Shown: positions 1 through 7,113, numbered from the stretch's first letter. The stretch is DNA of 11,036 bases from Chloroflexi bacterium 13_1_40CM_68_21 (GCA_001917735.1 MNEO01000032.1:1-11036), one strand, 5' to 3'. Notes: generated from the sequence alone by a model not told the origin. Translations and numbers: made by a program.

Positions 1-918
1 GAGCTGAAAAGGCCGATGGAGGTCGCGCTCGTTCTCGGCCACCACCCCGCCATGCTCATGGGGGCGGTGTCGAAGCTCGCGGGTATCGGCGGCGAGCTCG
101 AGGTGATGGGCGGCCTCCTGGGCGAGTCGCTCGAGGTCACGAAGGCCAAGACCGTCGACCTCGACGTCCCTGCGCGGGCGGAGATCGTCATCGAAGGGAT
201 CGTCGACACGGACCCCGAGGCCCAGCGGAACGAGGGTCCCTTCGGCGAGTACCCGCGGTACTACACGAGGATCGGACCAATGCCCTGGGTGAAGGTCACG
301 GCGATCACCATGCGCCACGACCCGATCTACGTCGATGTCTTCAACGCGCACGCGGAGCACAGCATGCTCGGCGGCCTACCGCGGATGGGGAGCATCCTTC
401 GTCGCGTGAAGGAGGCGATGCCGACGGTGACCGCGATCAACTTGCCGCTCTCGGGGATGGCCCGTAGCCACTTGTACATGAGCATGAAGAAGCGCGTAGA
501 CGGCGAACCCAAGATCGCGGCATGCGCCGCGTTCGCGGTCGATCCCCTCCTCAAACACATCTTCGTGGTCGACGATGATGTCGATGTCTTCAACGAGGTC
601 GACGTGCTCTGGATGCTCGCCACGCGATTCCAGGCCGACCGCGACCTCGTGATCATGCCGAACTTCCTCGGCGGGCACCTGAATCCGATCACGTATGGGT
701 TCCACCGTGAGGAGAAGGGCCCGATGGAGACCAAGCTCATCTTCGATTGCACCAAGCCCGCGCCGCCGGCGACCTTCCCTCCGATCTGCCGCGTACCGCC
801 GGATGTCGTGAAGCGCGTCGAGCCAGAGAATTTCCTGAAGGACTATGTACCCGGCACGCCGCTCGCGAGCGATGGCGCGAAGCCGCGCGTCAAGGCCGAG
901 GCGCGGCAACGCGCATAG
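1..918 (+). CDS. UbiD family prenyl-FMN-dependent decarboxylase, C-terminal part (5' truncated by window edge)
   Basis: The reading frame is open from base 1, so the ATG at 16 is internal and the true start lies upstream. The 305 residues present correspond to roughly the last 60% of a UbiD protein (usually about 450-500 residues). UbiD enzymes are cytoplasmic and use prenylated FMN to add or remove carboxyl groups on aromatic, heteroaromatic or alpha,beta-unsaturated acids. The signature EGPFGEY is visible, and its two Glu residues (codons 232-234 and 247-249) are five residues apart, as are E277 and E282 of the Fdc1 catalytic triad. The matching Arg would lie in the missing part. A second family block, FVVDDDVDVFNEVDVLW, begins at 562 and resembles the DDDVN...DVIW stretch of E. 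coli UbiD. The substrate cannot be read from sequence. No ubiX (prFMN synthase) gene is in the window. The next gene starts 25 bases downstream, so this is probably part of the same transcript. Family assignment is secure; function beyond carboxylation/decarboxylation is not. Confidence 0.93.
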   Translation, partial: ELKRPMEVALVLGHHPAMLMGAVSKLAGIGGELEVMGGLLGESLEVTKAKTVDLDVPARAEIVIEGIVDTDPEAQRNEGPFGEYPRYYTRIGPMPWVKVTAITMRHDPIYVDVFNAHAEHSMLGGLPRMGSILRRVKEAMPTVTAINLPLSGMARSHLYMSMKKRVDGEPKIAACAAFAVDPLLKHIFVVDDDVDVFNEVDVLWMLATRFQADRDLVIMPNFLGGHLNPITYGFHREEKGPMETKLIFDCTKPAPPATFPPICRVPPDVVKRVEPENFLKDYVPGTPLASDGAKPRVKAEARQRA

Positions 919-943
919 TTCGGGGCAAGGGGGAGCAATCGAG

Positions 944-2446
944 ATGGGCGTCATCCAATCAGAAAAGCAACCGGTGACCAAAGAGGCGCGCCGCGCGCTC
1001 GCGTATCCGGCGCCGCGTTACCCCGACTACATCCGGCAGGCTCGCGCGACGACGGCCGACGAGCTCGTTCCTATCGCGCGGGTGCACATCGGGCGCCGAT
1101 ACTCATTCCCCGCCCTCGGCCCGGTCAACGAAGGCGACCACATCCTGATCATGACCTACACGAGTCAGGACCCGCCCGTCCTCGAGGCGGTGAGGAGGGC
1201 GATGCTGGAGGCCGGGGCCAAGCAAGTCGATCACCTGACGTGGTCGGACCTCGGCGTGCGCGATCCGAAGGAGCGATGGAGCGCGGCGGACGGTTGGCGC
1301 GAGATCACCGACCGGCTCGGCCCGATGGTGGACGATGGCGTCGAGTACAAGGTCGAGGCCACCGCCCTGCGCGGATTCCTCGAGAAACATCCCGAGTACA
1401 CCGCGATCTACGCCGGCGAGGCCGGCGGCAACCACTGGCGCCGCACGACCTCGCAGCGCTATCGCGGAAGCTGGCTTTTCGCAACGTATGAGAACTTCAT
1501 CCAGCGCTGCTCGGCCTATCCCGACGAGATCTGGCGGTTGATCGACCGGAAGCTCGTCGAGCAGTTCCGCCGCACCGCGGGCGTACGGATCCGTGACCCC
1601 CAGGGCACGGATATCTCGTGGGACGTCACGGAGGAAGAGGCGATTCGCTGGGCGAAGACCGCGACCGTCCCCGGTCACATGCTCGCCTCGACGATCCAAG
1701 GTGTCCGCCGGGCCACGCCGGTAAGCGAGCTCCTTCCCTTCCATGAGCGTCACTACCCCACGATGAACGGCGTCGTAGCGGGTACCGCGAACCATTCGGG
1801 CTACTACCCACATATCAAGGTCACGATCGAGCGCGGGATGGTCGCGAAGATCGAGGGTGGCGCGCGTTATGGCGAGCTCTTCCGCGACGTTGTCGAGCGA
1901 TTCAAGGATGCGCAGTACCCCGGCTTCCCTTACAAAGGGTGGGCGTACCTGAACGACTGCACGATCGGAACGAATCCCAAGGGCATCCGCAATCGCGAAG
2001 GCCTGTGGAACTACGGCGACCGTCAGACGAACTTGAGCGAGCGCCTACGCGCCGGAGTCATTCACTGGGGTTGGGGCGCTGAGCATTGGGACAAGGTCTT
2101 CATCGACTACGCCCGCGAGAAACACCTTCCGATCATGCACTTCCCACACGTTCACAACTATTTCTCCGACTACGAGATCAAGCTGCGCGAGACGGGCGAG
2201 TGGGTGAAGCTCATAGACAAGGGTCGCCTCACCGTGCTCGACGACCCGGACGTGGTCCGTGTCGCCACGCTCTACGGCGAGCCGGCGCACCTTCTCGAGT
2301 ACGACTGGATTCCCACGATCCCAGGCATCAACTATCAAGGCAGCTACGAGAGCCACTACGCGCCGGATCCCGTGAGCTGGATCCGCCGCGACGTCGACGG
2401 GGAGTTCGCAGGCAACCCGGATAGGTGGGGGGCCGCGGCTCGGTAG
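944..2446 (+). CDS. M29 aminopeptidase / NicX-like (2,5-dihydroxypyridine dioxygenase-like) metalloprotein, 500 aa
   Basis: The start chosen is ATG 944, preceded by a GGGGGAG ribosome-binding site about nine bases upstream; the frame runs open to 845 but that would overlap the UbiD gene. The protein resembles the fold shared by M29 metallopeptidases (AmpS/AmpT) and the ring-cleaving dioxygenase NicX. Residues 60-95 (PVNEGDHILIMT... EAGAK) look like the N-terminal Rossmann-like half. Residues 213-226 (VRIRDPQGTDISW) match the GTDL block. Residues 276-310 match the family's glycine-rich block (NGVVAG ... ERGMVAKIEGGARYG). Residues 341-346 (IGTNPK) and the HWGWG and HFPHVHNYF blocks (374-407) match the metal-site region. 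NicX has an H-x-D iron motif near here; this protein shows H402-V-H404. At 500 residues it is longer than NicX (about 350) or AmpS (about 410). It could be a ring-opening dioxygenase, a hydrolase, or a new activity on the same scaffold. Its place between UbiD and enamidase-like genes favours small-molecule catabolism over peptide cleavage. Fold call fairly confident, activity unknown. Confidence 0.7.
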   Translation: MGVIQSEKQPVTKEARRALAYPAPRYPDYIRQARATTADELVPIARVHIGRRYSFPALGPVNEGDHILIMTYTSQDPPVLEAVRRAMLEAGAKQVDHLTWSDLGVRDPKERWSAADGWREITDRLGPMVDDGVEYKVEATALRGFLEKHPEYTAIYAGEAGGNHWRRTTSQRYRGSWLFATYENFIQRCSAYPDEIWRLIDRKLVEQFRRTAGVRIRDPQGTDISWDVTEEEAIRWAKTATVPGHMLASTIQGVRRATPVSELLPFHERHYPTMNGVVAGTANHSGYYPHIKVTIERGMVAKIEGGARYGELFRDVVERFKDAQYPGFPYKGWAYLNDCTIGTNPKGIRNREGLWNYGDRQTNLSERLRAGVIHWGWGAEHWDKVFIDYAREKHLPIMHFPHVHNYFSDYEIKLRETGEWVKLIDKGRLTVLDDPDVVRVATLYGEPAHLLEYDWIPTIPGINYQGSYESHYAPDPVSWIRRDVDGEFAGNPDRWGAAAR

Positions 2447-2470
2447 CCAGGGCGCAATAAGCGCGCTACA

Positions 2471-2478
2471 AGAGGAGG
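2471..2478 (+). promoter_or_regulatory. Ribosome-binding site of the first enamidase-like gene
   Basis: AGAGGAGG lies 11 bases before ATG 2490, within the 43-base gap after the M29/NicX-like gene. It is a strong Shine-Dalgarno match at a slightly long spacing and supports the ATG start. I see no promoter or terminator in this short gap, which fits a single transcript running through it. Confidence 0.7.
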
Positions 2479-2489
2479 CGGGCGCGGCA

Positions 2490-3743
2490 ATGACCGCGGT
2501 GCTATTTCGAAACGTCGGCACGGTCCTCAGCGGCGATCTCGCCGCGCCCGTTCTCGACGCCTCCAGCATCCTGGTCGACGACGGAGTGATCCGCGCGATC
2601 GGGGCGGATGGTCCGGCCGAGGTTGAGGTCGATGTCCGCGGCGCGACGGTCGCGCCGGGGCTGTGGGATTCGCACATTCACCCGTACTTCGGCGAGTACA
2701 CCCCCCGGCAGGACGCGTTCGGCACGATCGGACGGATGGTGCGGAGTGGCGTCACCTCCGCGATCTCGGCAGGTGCCGGCCACCAGCCCGGCATGTACCT
2801 GCCGTCGCCGAAGCTCCCCAACGTGCAAGCGCAGTCGCATGCCACACATGGCCGGCCCGAACGCGCGCGCGACGCGGCCGGGACCAAAGCGCTCGCGATC
2901 GTGATGACCAAGGCCTGGCGCAACGAGCGGCCGAGCGGGCTGAAGCTCCACGCGGAAACGGTGTTCGCCGAGGATGGCATGACGGATGAGGATTTCGGGG
3001 AGCTGTCGGACGCCGGCATCCGACGCCTGAAGTTCCAACGACCGATCTCGCGCGCCGCGGATGTGGAGCGCTACCGGCAGTTGGCGCACGACCACGGGAT
3101 GCTCGTGCTCGCGCACACCGGAAACCGAAGTCTGATTCGCGACGTCCAGGACATCGGCGAGTCGCTCCGCATGATCCGTCCTGACGTTGCGAGCCATGTC
3201 AACGGTGGCCCCACACCCGCGCCGTGGCCGGCGATCGAGTGGCTCGTGACTGATACACCTGCGACGCTCGAAATCGCGTTCATCGGCAACATGTCGCTCG
3301 CCCGCCGCTTGCTCCGCCTCGTGCTCGACCGCGGCGAGCTGCATCGCGTGACCGTCGGAAGCGATCTTCCGGGCGGGACGGGGGTCGTGCCGGGCGCGAT
3401 CCTTCGCACGCTCCAGCTACTGAGCCACCTCCTCCCGGAGCTGCCGATGGAGCAGCTTGTCTGCCTCGCGACCGGCAACACCGCGCGCCGTTTCGGTCTT
3501 CCGGGCGGCGTCCTCGCGCCGGGAGAGCCCGCGGACATCGTCGTCTGGGATCCGGTGGAGGGCTCGGTGACCGAGACGTTTCTCGAGTGCGTCGCGTACG
3601 GGGACCGCGCATATCCGGGCCTGGTGATGATCGACGGCGCGATCGTCGAACACGGCAATCCCCTCCTTCTTGACCCGAAGCGTCCCCCGCTCGTGACGCG
3701 GCGGCCACCGACGGCCGAGGCTCGCGCAACGGCGAGCGCATGA
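2490..3743 (+). CDS. Enamidase-like amidohydrolase (cyclic enamide/lactam ring opening), complete metal-ligand set
   Basis: A 417-residue amidohydrolase-superfamily protein, expected to be cytoplasmic. From memory its closest described relative is enamidase (Ena, EC 3.5.2.18) of Eubacterium barkeri nicotinate fermentation, which hydrolyses 6-oxo-1,4,5,6-tetrahydronicotinate to 2-formylglutarate and ammonia. Shared blocks are NVGTVLSGDLAAPVL (8-22), GLWDSHIHPYFGEYTPRQD (57-75), RDAAGTKALAI (127-137), MTDEDF (164-169), SHVNGGPTP (235-243), SDLPGGTG (291-298) and ATGNTARRFGL (327-337). Visible metal-ligand candidates are H62-x-H64, H209, H236 and D292. K181 sits near where Ena has its bridging acidic ligand and could be a carboxylated lysine. 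The N- and C-terminal segments make the usual small beta domain (APGEPADIVVWD). The ATG start has a strong ribosome-binding site. The stop overlaps the next ATG as ATGA (3740-3743), so translation is coupled to the RidA-like gene. Family and catalytic competence are likely; the true substrate is unknown and other cyclic amidase or imidase activity is possible. Confidence 0.85.
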   Translation: MTAVLFRNVGTVLSGDLAAPVLDASSILVDDGVIRAIGADGPAEVEVDVRGATVAPGLWDSHIHPYFGEYTPRQDAFGTIGRMVRSGVTSAISAGAGHQPGMYLPSPKLPNVQAQSHATHGRPERARDAAGTKALAIVMTKAWRNERPSGLKLHAETVFAEDGMTDEDFGELSDAGIRRLKFQRPISRAADVERYRQLAHDHGMLVLAHTGNRSLIRDVQDIGESLRMIRPDVASHVNGGPTPAPWPAIEWLVTDTPATLEIAFIGNMSLARRLLRLVLDRGELHRVTVGSDLPGGTGVVPGAILRTLQLLSHLLPELPMEQLVCLATGNTARRFGLPGGVLAPGEPADIVVWDPVEGSVTETFLECVAYGDRAYPGLVMIDGAIVEHGNPLLLDPKRPPLVTRRPPTAEARATASA

Positions 3744-4156
3744 CCCGGATCTGGAAAAAGAAGGTCATCGACGTGCCGGCGGGGCGCCTGCCCCAGCCGC
3801 GCATCCGCAGCACCGCGCCGGCCGTCCGCGCGGGACCACTTCTTTTCGTGACCGGGCAGTCCGGGCGACATCTCGGCGGCCAGGACGCGTACTCGGCCGA
3901 CCCCGCGGAGCAGGCGCGTCAGACGATGGAGAACATACGCGTGATACTCGAAGAGGCGGGCACGAGCTTCGAGAACGTGGTCAAGCGAACGATCTTCGTA
4001 AAGGATCCGGCGCTCTACGACGCGATGCGTCCCGTCGTCGACGGGTATTTTCCATCGCCCGTCGCGAGCACCACCGTGCAAACGGGATTCCTCCGCGACA
4101 AGATGATCGAGGTCGAAGTGATCGCCATCGTCCCCGACGATGAAGGCGGCGCGTGA
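3740..4156 (+). CDS. RidA/YjgF/YER057c-like protein without the conserved Arg
   Basis: A 138-residue single-domain protein of the trimeric RidA (YjgF) family, whose best-known members hydrolyse reactive enamines/imines to carbonyls and ammonia. Family features visible are the LFVTGQSGR strand-turn (35-43), EQARQTMENIRVILEEAGTS (57-76), the VVKRTIFVKD strand (80-89), YDAMRPVVDGYF (93-104) and the C-terminal VEVEVIAIV (124-132, with the conserved Glu). The Arg that holds the substrate carboxylate in Rid1-3 members (PAR-S/T motif) is absent: the segment reads SPVASTTVQ (106-114), with Ser or Ala at that position. It therefore resembles the Arg-less Rid subgroups, whose activities are mostly unknown. 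Its ATG overlaps the upstream stop (ATGA) and its stop overlaps the downstream GTG (GTGA, 4153-4156), so it lies between two enamidase-like genes under translational coupling. That placement suggests a role on the enamine or imine product of their reaction, but this is inference. Confidence 0.88.
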   Translation: MTRIWKKKVIDVPAGRLPQPRIRSTAPAVRAGPLLFVTGQSGRHLGGQDAYSADPAEQARQTMENIRVILEEAGTSFENVVKRTIFVKDPALYDAMRPVVDGYFPSPVASTTVQTGFLRDKMIEVEVIAIVPDDEGGA

Positions 4157-5310
4157 CCGACACACTCCTTCGGAACGTCGCCAGGGTCGCGACCGGCGAC
4201 GTTCAACGGCCTCTCATCGACGGGCCGACCGACATCCGGATCGTGGAGGGCGTGATCGCCTCGGTCGGTCCGTCAGCCGCGGACAGCGCGGACACTGTCA
4301 TCGACGCGTCGCACTTGCTGGTGATGCCGGGACTGTGGGATGCGCATCACCACCCGTATTTTGGGGACCACACGCCTCAGTTCGACGCTCGCGGTTACCT
4401 CGCTGAGACGGTCCGCGCGGGCACCACGACCATCGTCTCCGCGGGGACGATCGACTTCCCGGGTCGTCCCCGTGACGCCGCGGGCGAGCGCGAGCTCGCG
4501 ATCCTCGCGCAGCGTTCTTGGATCCACGATCGACCCCTCGAGATCAACGTCCTGTCCAACACCGTGACCGCCACGACCGGCCTCGAGGAGCGTGACTTCG
4601 CGGTGCTCGCGCGGGCCGGCATCCGCCGCATGGTCGTGCAGACGCCGCTCCCGACGGCGGCGGAGACGCGCCGCCAGGTCGCCTGGGCACGGGCAAACGG
4701 CATGAGGATCATGGCTCACGCCGACGGGCCGACGCCGCTGGTGCGCGACGCGGGGTCGGTGGGAGAGGCACTTGCGGTCATCGACCCGGACATCGTTCTC
4801 GCGGTGAACGGCGGAGATGTCGCGCTGCCTGACGCGGTCATCGACGAGCTCGTGAGGCGGAGCCGCTCGGTCTTGGAGGTCTCACTCACCGGGAACCTCA
4901 AGGTCGCGCGGCGCGTCGTCGCGGCGCTGGTCGCCGGTGGCGAGCCCGAACGGGTGATCCTCGGCACCGACACTCCCTCGGCCCGCGGGGTCGTCGCCCC
5001 TGGTGTCCAGCGCTTGATCCAGCACATGATCGGAGCAGCCCCGTCCGTCTCGTCTGCGATGGCCATCGCTTTCGCCACGGGGAACACCGCCCGCGCATAT
5101 GTCGCTCCGGGTGGCCGCGTGGCGGTTGGCGAGCCGGCCGACGTCATCCTCTGCCGGGCGCCGCCCGGCTCGTCGTTCGAGGACGCCCTCGATGCGTTCG
5201 AGCACGGCGATTGGCTCGACATCGACTCGGTGTTCATCGCCGGCGCGCCGCAGGTGGCTGGGCAGCGGCTGGTCGCGGCGCAGAGTCACCCGCTTCTTGC
5301 GATCCGATGA
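4153..5310 (+). CDS. Second enamidase-like amidohydrolase, with altered metal-ligand positions
   Basis: A 385-residue paralogue of the gene two positions upstream, starting at GTG 4153 inside the GTGA overlap with the RidA-like stop. It shares the enamidase layout: GLWDAHHHPYFGDHTPQFD (60-78), FPGRPRDAAG (102-111), the ARANGMRIMAHADG stretch (179-192), VNGGD (218-222), GTDTPSARGV (271-280) and ATGNTARAY (308-316). It is actually closer to described enamidase at the FPGRPRDAAG block than its neighbour is. H65-x-H67, H189 and D273 are retained. However, the position matching K181 of the paralogue is V161, and the His of SHVNGG is replaced by Ala217. In binuclear amidohydrolases those positions bridge or bind the second metal, so this protein may be mononuclear, changed in reaction, or a non-catalytic partner of the upstream enzyme. 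The usual C-terminal beta-domain segment (GEPADVILCR, 326-335) is present, so the gene looks intact, not decayed. Family call confident; activity uncertain. Confidence 0.82.
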   Translation: MTDTLLRNVARVATGDVQRPLIDGPTDIRIVEGVIASVGPSAADSADTVIDASHLLVMPGLWDAHHHPYFGDHTPQFDARGYLAETVRAGTTTIVSAGTIDFPGRPRDAAGERELAILAQRSWIHDRPLEINVLSNTVTATTGLEERDFAVLARAGIRRMVVQTPLPTAAETRRQVAWARANGMRIMAHADGPTPLVRDAGSVGEALAVIDPDIVLAVNGGDVALPDAVIDELVRRSRSVLEVSLTGNLKVARRVVAALVAGGEPERVILGTDTPSARGVVAPGVQRLIQHMIGAAPSVSSAMAIAFATGNTARAYVAPGGRVAVGEPADVILCRAPPGSSFEDALDAFEHGDWLDIDSVFIAGAPQVAGQRLVAAQSHPLLAIR

Positions 5311-5319
5311 GGACGACAC

Positions 5320-5343
5320 CGCGCGCGGCAACTAGCCGCCGCG
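5320..5343 (+). terminator. Small GC-rich hairpin between the catabolic genes and the ABC transporter
   Basis: Bases 5320-5329 and 5335-5343 form a nine-pair stem with a one-base bulge (C5324) and the loop AACTA. It begins ten bases after the stop of the second amidohydrolase. No clear T-run follows (TTGACTG comes next), so it is at best a partial terminator, attenuator or mRNA-end stabiliser. Such short GC stems arise readily in high-GC DNA, so confidence is limited. Confidence 0.35.
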
Positions 5344-5370
5344 TTGACTGACCGCATGCTATGGCATACC
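5344..5370 (+). promoter_or_regulatory. Possible sigma-70-like promoter for the ABC transporter genes
   Basis: TTGACT (5344-5349) matches five of six bases of a -35 box, and CATACC (5365-5370) is a weak -10 candidate with a short 15-base spacer. Transcription would start near 5377, leaving the GGAGGG ribosome-binding site (5383-5388) and GTG 5395 inside the message. The -10 match is poor and the spacing short, so this is only suggestive. It does offer an alternative to reading TTG 5344 as a start codon. Confidence 0.25.
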
Positions 5371-5382
5371 GTCGACGGGTTC

Positions 5383-5388
5383 GGAGGG
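5383..5388 (+). promoter_or_regulatory. Ribosome-binding site that decides the ABC ATPase start
   Basis: GGAGGG lies six bases before GTG 5395, a near-ideal Shine-Dalgarno arrangement. The in-frame alternatives TTG 5344 and ATG 5356 have no comparable site upstream. This is why the ATPase is annotated from 5395. Confidence 0.65.
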
Positions 5389-5394
5389 TCGGTC

Positions 5395-6186
5395 GTGGCG
5401 ATCGCGGTCCGTGACGGATGCAGCATCGCCGTTCGGAACGTCCACAAGACGTACCGGTCGTCGTCGCTCGATCCTGTGCCGGCGCTCGCCGGGGTGTCCT
5501 TCGACGTGGAGGCGCGCGAGTTCGTCTCCATCGTCGGCGCGAGCGGCTGCGGAAAGAGCACGATGCTGCGGATCATCGGCGGCCTCGACAGCGCGACCGA
5601 CAGCGGCGAGGTCGTCATCGACGGCTCCGGGGTCAACGGGCCCAGGAGGGACGTCGGCATCGTGTTCCAGGACGCGACCCTCCTACCGTGGAGGAACGTG
5701 CTGCAGAACGCCATGATCGGCATCGAGATCCTCGGCATGGACCAGAACGCGTATCGCGAGCGGGCGATGGACCTCATTCACCTGGTTCGGCTCGATGGGT
5801 TCGAGCACCGGTACCCCTACGAGCTGTCCGGGGGGATGCAGCAGCGGGCCGCGCTCGTGCGCGCGCTGCTCCACGAACCCAAGCTGCTCCTGCTCGACGA
5901 GCCGTTCGGAGCGCTCGACGCGCTCACGCGGGAGACCATGGGGCTCGAGCTCCTCAGGGTGTGGCAGGCGAACCGTACCAGCATCGTCTTCGTGACCCAC
6001 AGCGTGCTCGAGGCACTGTTCCTCTCCGATCGCGTGGTCGTCTTCTCTGCGCGACCGGGCCGCGTGCTCGACATCGTGACGGTCGGGCTGCCGCGGCCCC
6101 GGCGCCTCGACATGCTCGGCAGCCCTGAGGTGGGCGCGATGGCGAACCACATTCGCGGGCTGCTTGGCGCGCAGGTGGTCTCGTGA
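5395..6186 (+). CDS. ABC transporter ATP-binding protein (nitrate/sulfonate/taurine-type importer)
   Basis: A 263-residue ATPase that powers the adjacent importer from the cytoplasmic face. All nucleotide-binding motifs are present: Walker A GASGCGKST (48-56), Q-loop Q92, signature LSGGMQQR (144-151), Walker B LLLLDEP (164-170), D-loop ALD (173-175) and switch H202. The LPWRNV segment after the Q-loop (97-102) is typical of the SsuB/TauB/NrtD group. The start is taken at GTG 5395 because of the GGAGGG site before it; starting at ATG 5356 or TTG 5344 would add 13 or 17 residues without family resemblance. The stop overlaps the permease GTG as GTGA (6183-6186), so the two are translationally coupled. 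Substrate is not readable from an ATPase; the context suggests the compound degraded by the upstream genes. Family call is very secure; the start is less so. Confidence 0.93.
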   Translation: MAIAVRDGCSIAVRNVHKTYRSSSLDPVPALAGVSFDVEAREFVSIVGASGCGKSTMLRIIGGLDSATDSGEVVIDGSGVNGPRRDVGIVFQDATLLPWRNVLQNAMIGIEILGMDQNAYRERAMDLIHLVRLDGFEHRYPYELSGGMQQRAALVRALLHEPKLLLLDEPFGALDALTRETMGLELLRVWQANRTSIVFVTHSVLEALFLSDRVVVFSARPGRVLDIVTVGLPRPRRLDMLGSPEVGAMANHIRGLLGAQVVS

Positions 6187-7052
6187 GCTCGGACGCCCTC
6201 GCTCCGACTCGTCCTCTCGGCCCGCCCCGAGCGCGCGCCGGCCGCACGTTCGGCACGTACAGGCGCGTCGTGCTGCTCCTCGCGGTCATCGCGGTCTTCT
6301 TCTTCGTCTGGGAGATGGGCGTGACCCTGACCGGCACGCTCGAGATCATCCTGCCGAAGCCGACGAGCATCTATCGCGCGCTCGTCTCCGGCTTCTTCGA
6401 CCAGCCGGTCACCAGCCGCGCGAGCTACATCTTTCACATGCAGCAGAGCCTCAGCCAGATCCTGGCCGGCTACGTCGTCGGCTCCTCGCTCGGGCTGCTG
6501 CTCGCGATGGTGAGCGTCCGCTTCGCGGTCGTCGAGTTCGTGCTCCGCCCCTTCGTCGTGGCCCTCCAGAGCATGCCGAAGATCGCCCTCGCGCCGGTCC
6601 TGATCGTGTGGTTCGGGCTGGGCTTCAACTCGAAGTTCGTGCTCGTGGTGCTCGCGACGTTCTTCCCGCTGTTCGTCAACGGGGTCACGGGATTCACGTC
6701 GGTCGAGGAGGGCCCGCTGCGCATGATGCGGTCTTTCGGCGCGAGCCCGCGGCAGATCTTCACCAAGCTGACCTTCCCGACGGCCCTGCCGTTCGTTTTC
6801 GCGGGGCTCGAGATCGCCATGGTCCACGCGATCACCAGCGGGATCGCCGCCGAGTTCCTTGGGGGTCAGCGCGGCCTCGGCACGATGATGCTGATCATGC
6901 AGCAGATCGTCGATGTGCCCGGGATGTTCTCGGTCCTCATCATCCTGGCGTTCATCGGGTGGCTCTTGAGCATGCTCCTCGCATTCGTGCGTCGGCGGAT
7001 CGTTTACTGGGCACCGGCAGAGCGTGCCAGGGGGGAGGCGAAGCAATCATGA
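6183..7052 (+). CDS. ABC transporter permease (SsuC/TauC-type, BPD_transp_1)
   Basis: A 289-residue inner-membrane permease starting at GTG 6183 within the GTGA overlap with the ATPase stop. Hydrophobic segments are at about 29-45, 93-113, 117-135, 138-146, 152-170, 203-222 and 246-269, consistent with a six-helix importer subunit with a charged, proline/arginine-rich cytoplasmic N-terminus (1-28). The EAA-like coupling loop is visible at about 176-200: EEGPLRMMRSFGASPRQ followed by IFTKLTFPTALP, with the conserved Gly and downstream Pro. The VALQSMPKIALAPVLIVWFG block (126-145) is characteristic of the nitrate/sulfonate/taurine/thiamine-precursor permease group. It would form a homodimer with two ATPase copies and take substrate from the binding lipoprotein encoded next. 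Confidence 0.94.
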   Translation: MSSDALAPTRPLGPPRARAGRTFGTYRRVVLLLAVIAVFFFVWEMGVTLTGTLEIILPKPTSIYRALVSGFFDQPVTSRASYIFHMQQSLSQILAGYVVGSSLGLLLAMVSVRFAVVEFVLRPFVVALQSMPKIALAPVLIVWFGLGFNSKFVLVVLATFFPLFVNGVTGFTSVEEGPLRMMRSFGASPRQIFTKLTFPTALPFVFAGLEIAMVHAITSGIAAEFLGGQRGLGTMMLIMQQIVDVPGMFSVLIILAFIGWLLSMLLAFVRRRIVYWAPAERARGEAKQS

Positions 7053-7100
7053 CCGTCTCGCTGCACCAAAGATTGCACGGCGAAAAAGAGAGAGGGGGTT

Positions 7101-7106
7101 GGGGAG
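7101..7106 (+). promoter_or_regulatory. Ribosome-binding site of the substrate-binding lipoprotein gene
   Basis: GGGGAG lies seven bases before ATG 7114, in a purine-rich run (AAAAAGAGAGAGGGGG) that fills the 61-base gap after the permease. It fixes the start at 7114, where a charged n-region and signal peptide begin. The open frame further upstream to 7024 overlaps the permease and would destroy the signal peptide. Confidence 0.75.
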
Positions 7107-7113
7107 ACCAGAC

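Noticed and set aside
845..943. Upstream extension of the M29/NicX-like gene to an earlier start
   Set aside because: It would overlap the end of the UbiD gene by more than 70 bases and adds Arg/Ser-rich residues typical of an out-of-frame shadow; ATG 944 has a good ribosome-binding site.
2451..2466. GCGC-AATAA-GCGC mini-hairpin after the M29/NicX-like gene
   Set aside because: Only four base pairs; expected by chance in GC-rich DNA and not a credible terminator.
3071..4165. 364-codon - strand frame across the first amidohydrolase and RidA-like gene
   Set aside because: Low-complexity Arg/Ser/Pro composition and no recognisable motif; the + strand frames carry clear family motifs.
5344..5394. 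TTG 5344 or ATG 5356 as start of the ABC ATPase
   Set aside because: Neither has a ribosome-binding site, and the added residues do not resemble ABC ATPase N-termini; GTG 5395 has GGAGGG six bases upstream.
5817..7046. Long - strand open frame opposite the ABC ATPase and permease
   Set aside because: Its translation is dominated by Glu/Arg/Asp/His repeats, the usual antisense shadow of high-GC coding DNA, and the + strand genes are unmistakable.
7024..7113. Upstream start for the substrate-binding protein
   Set aside because: It overlaps the permease and places charged residues before the signal peptide; ATG 7114 with GGGGAG at 7101-7106 gives a proper Tat lipoprotein signal.
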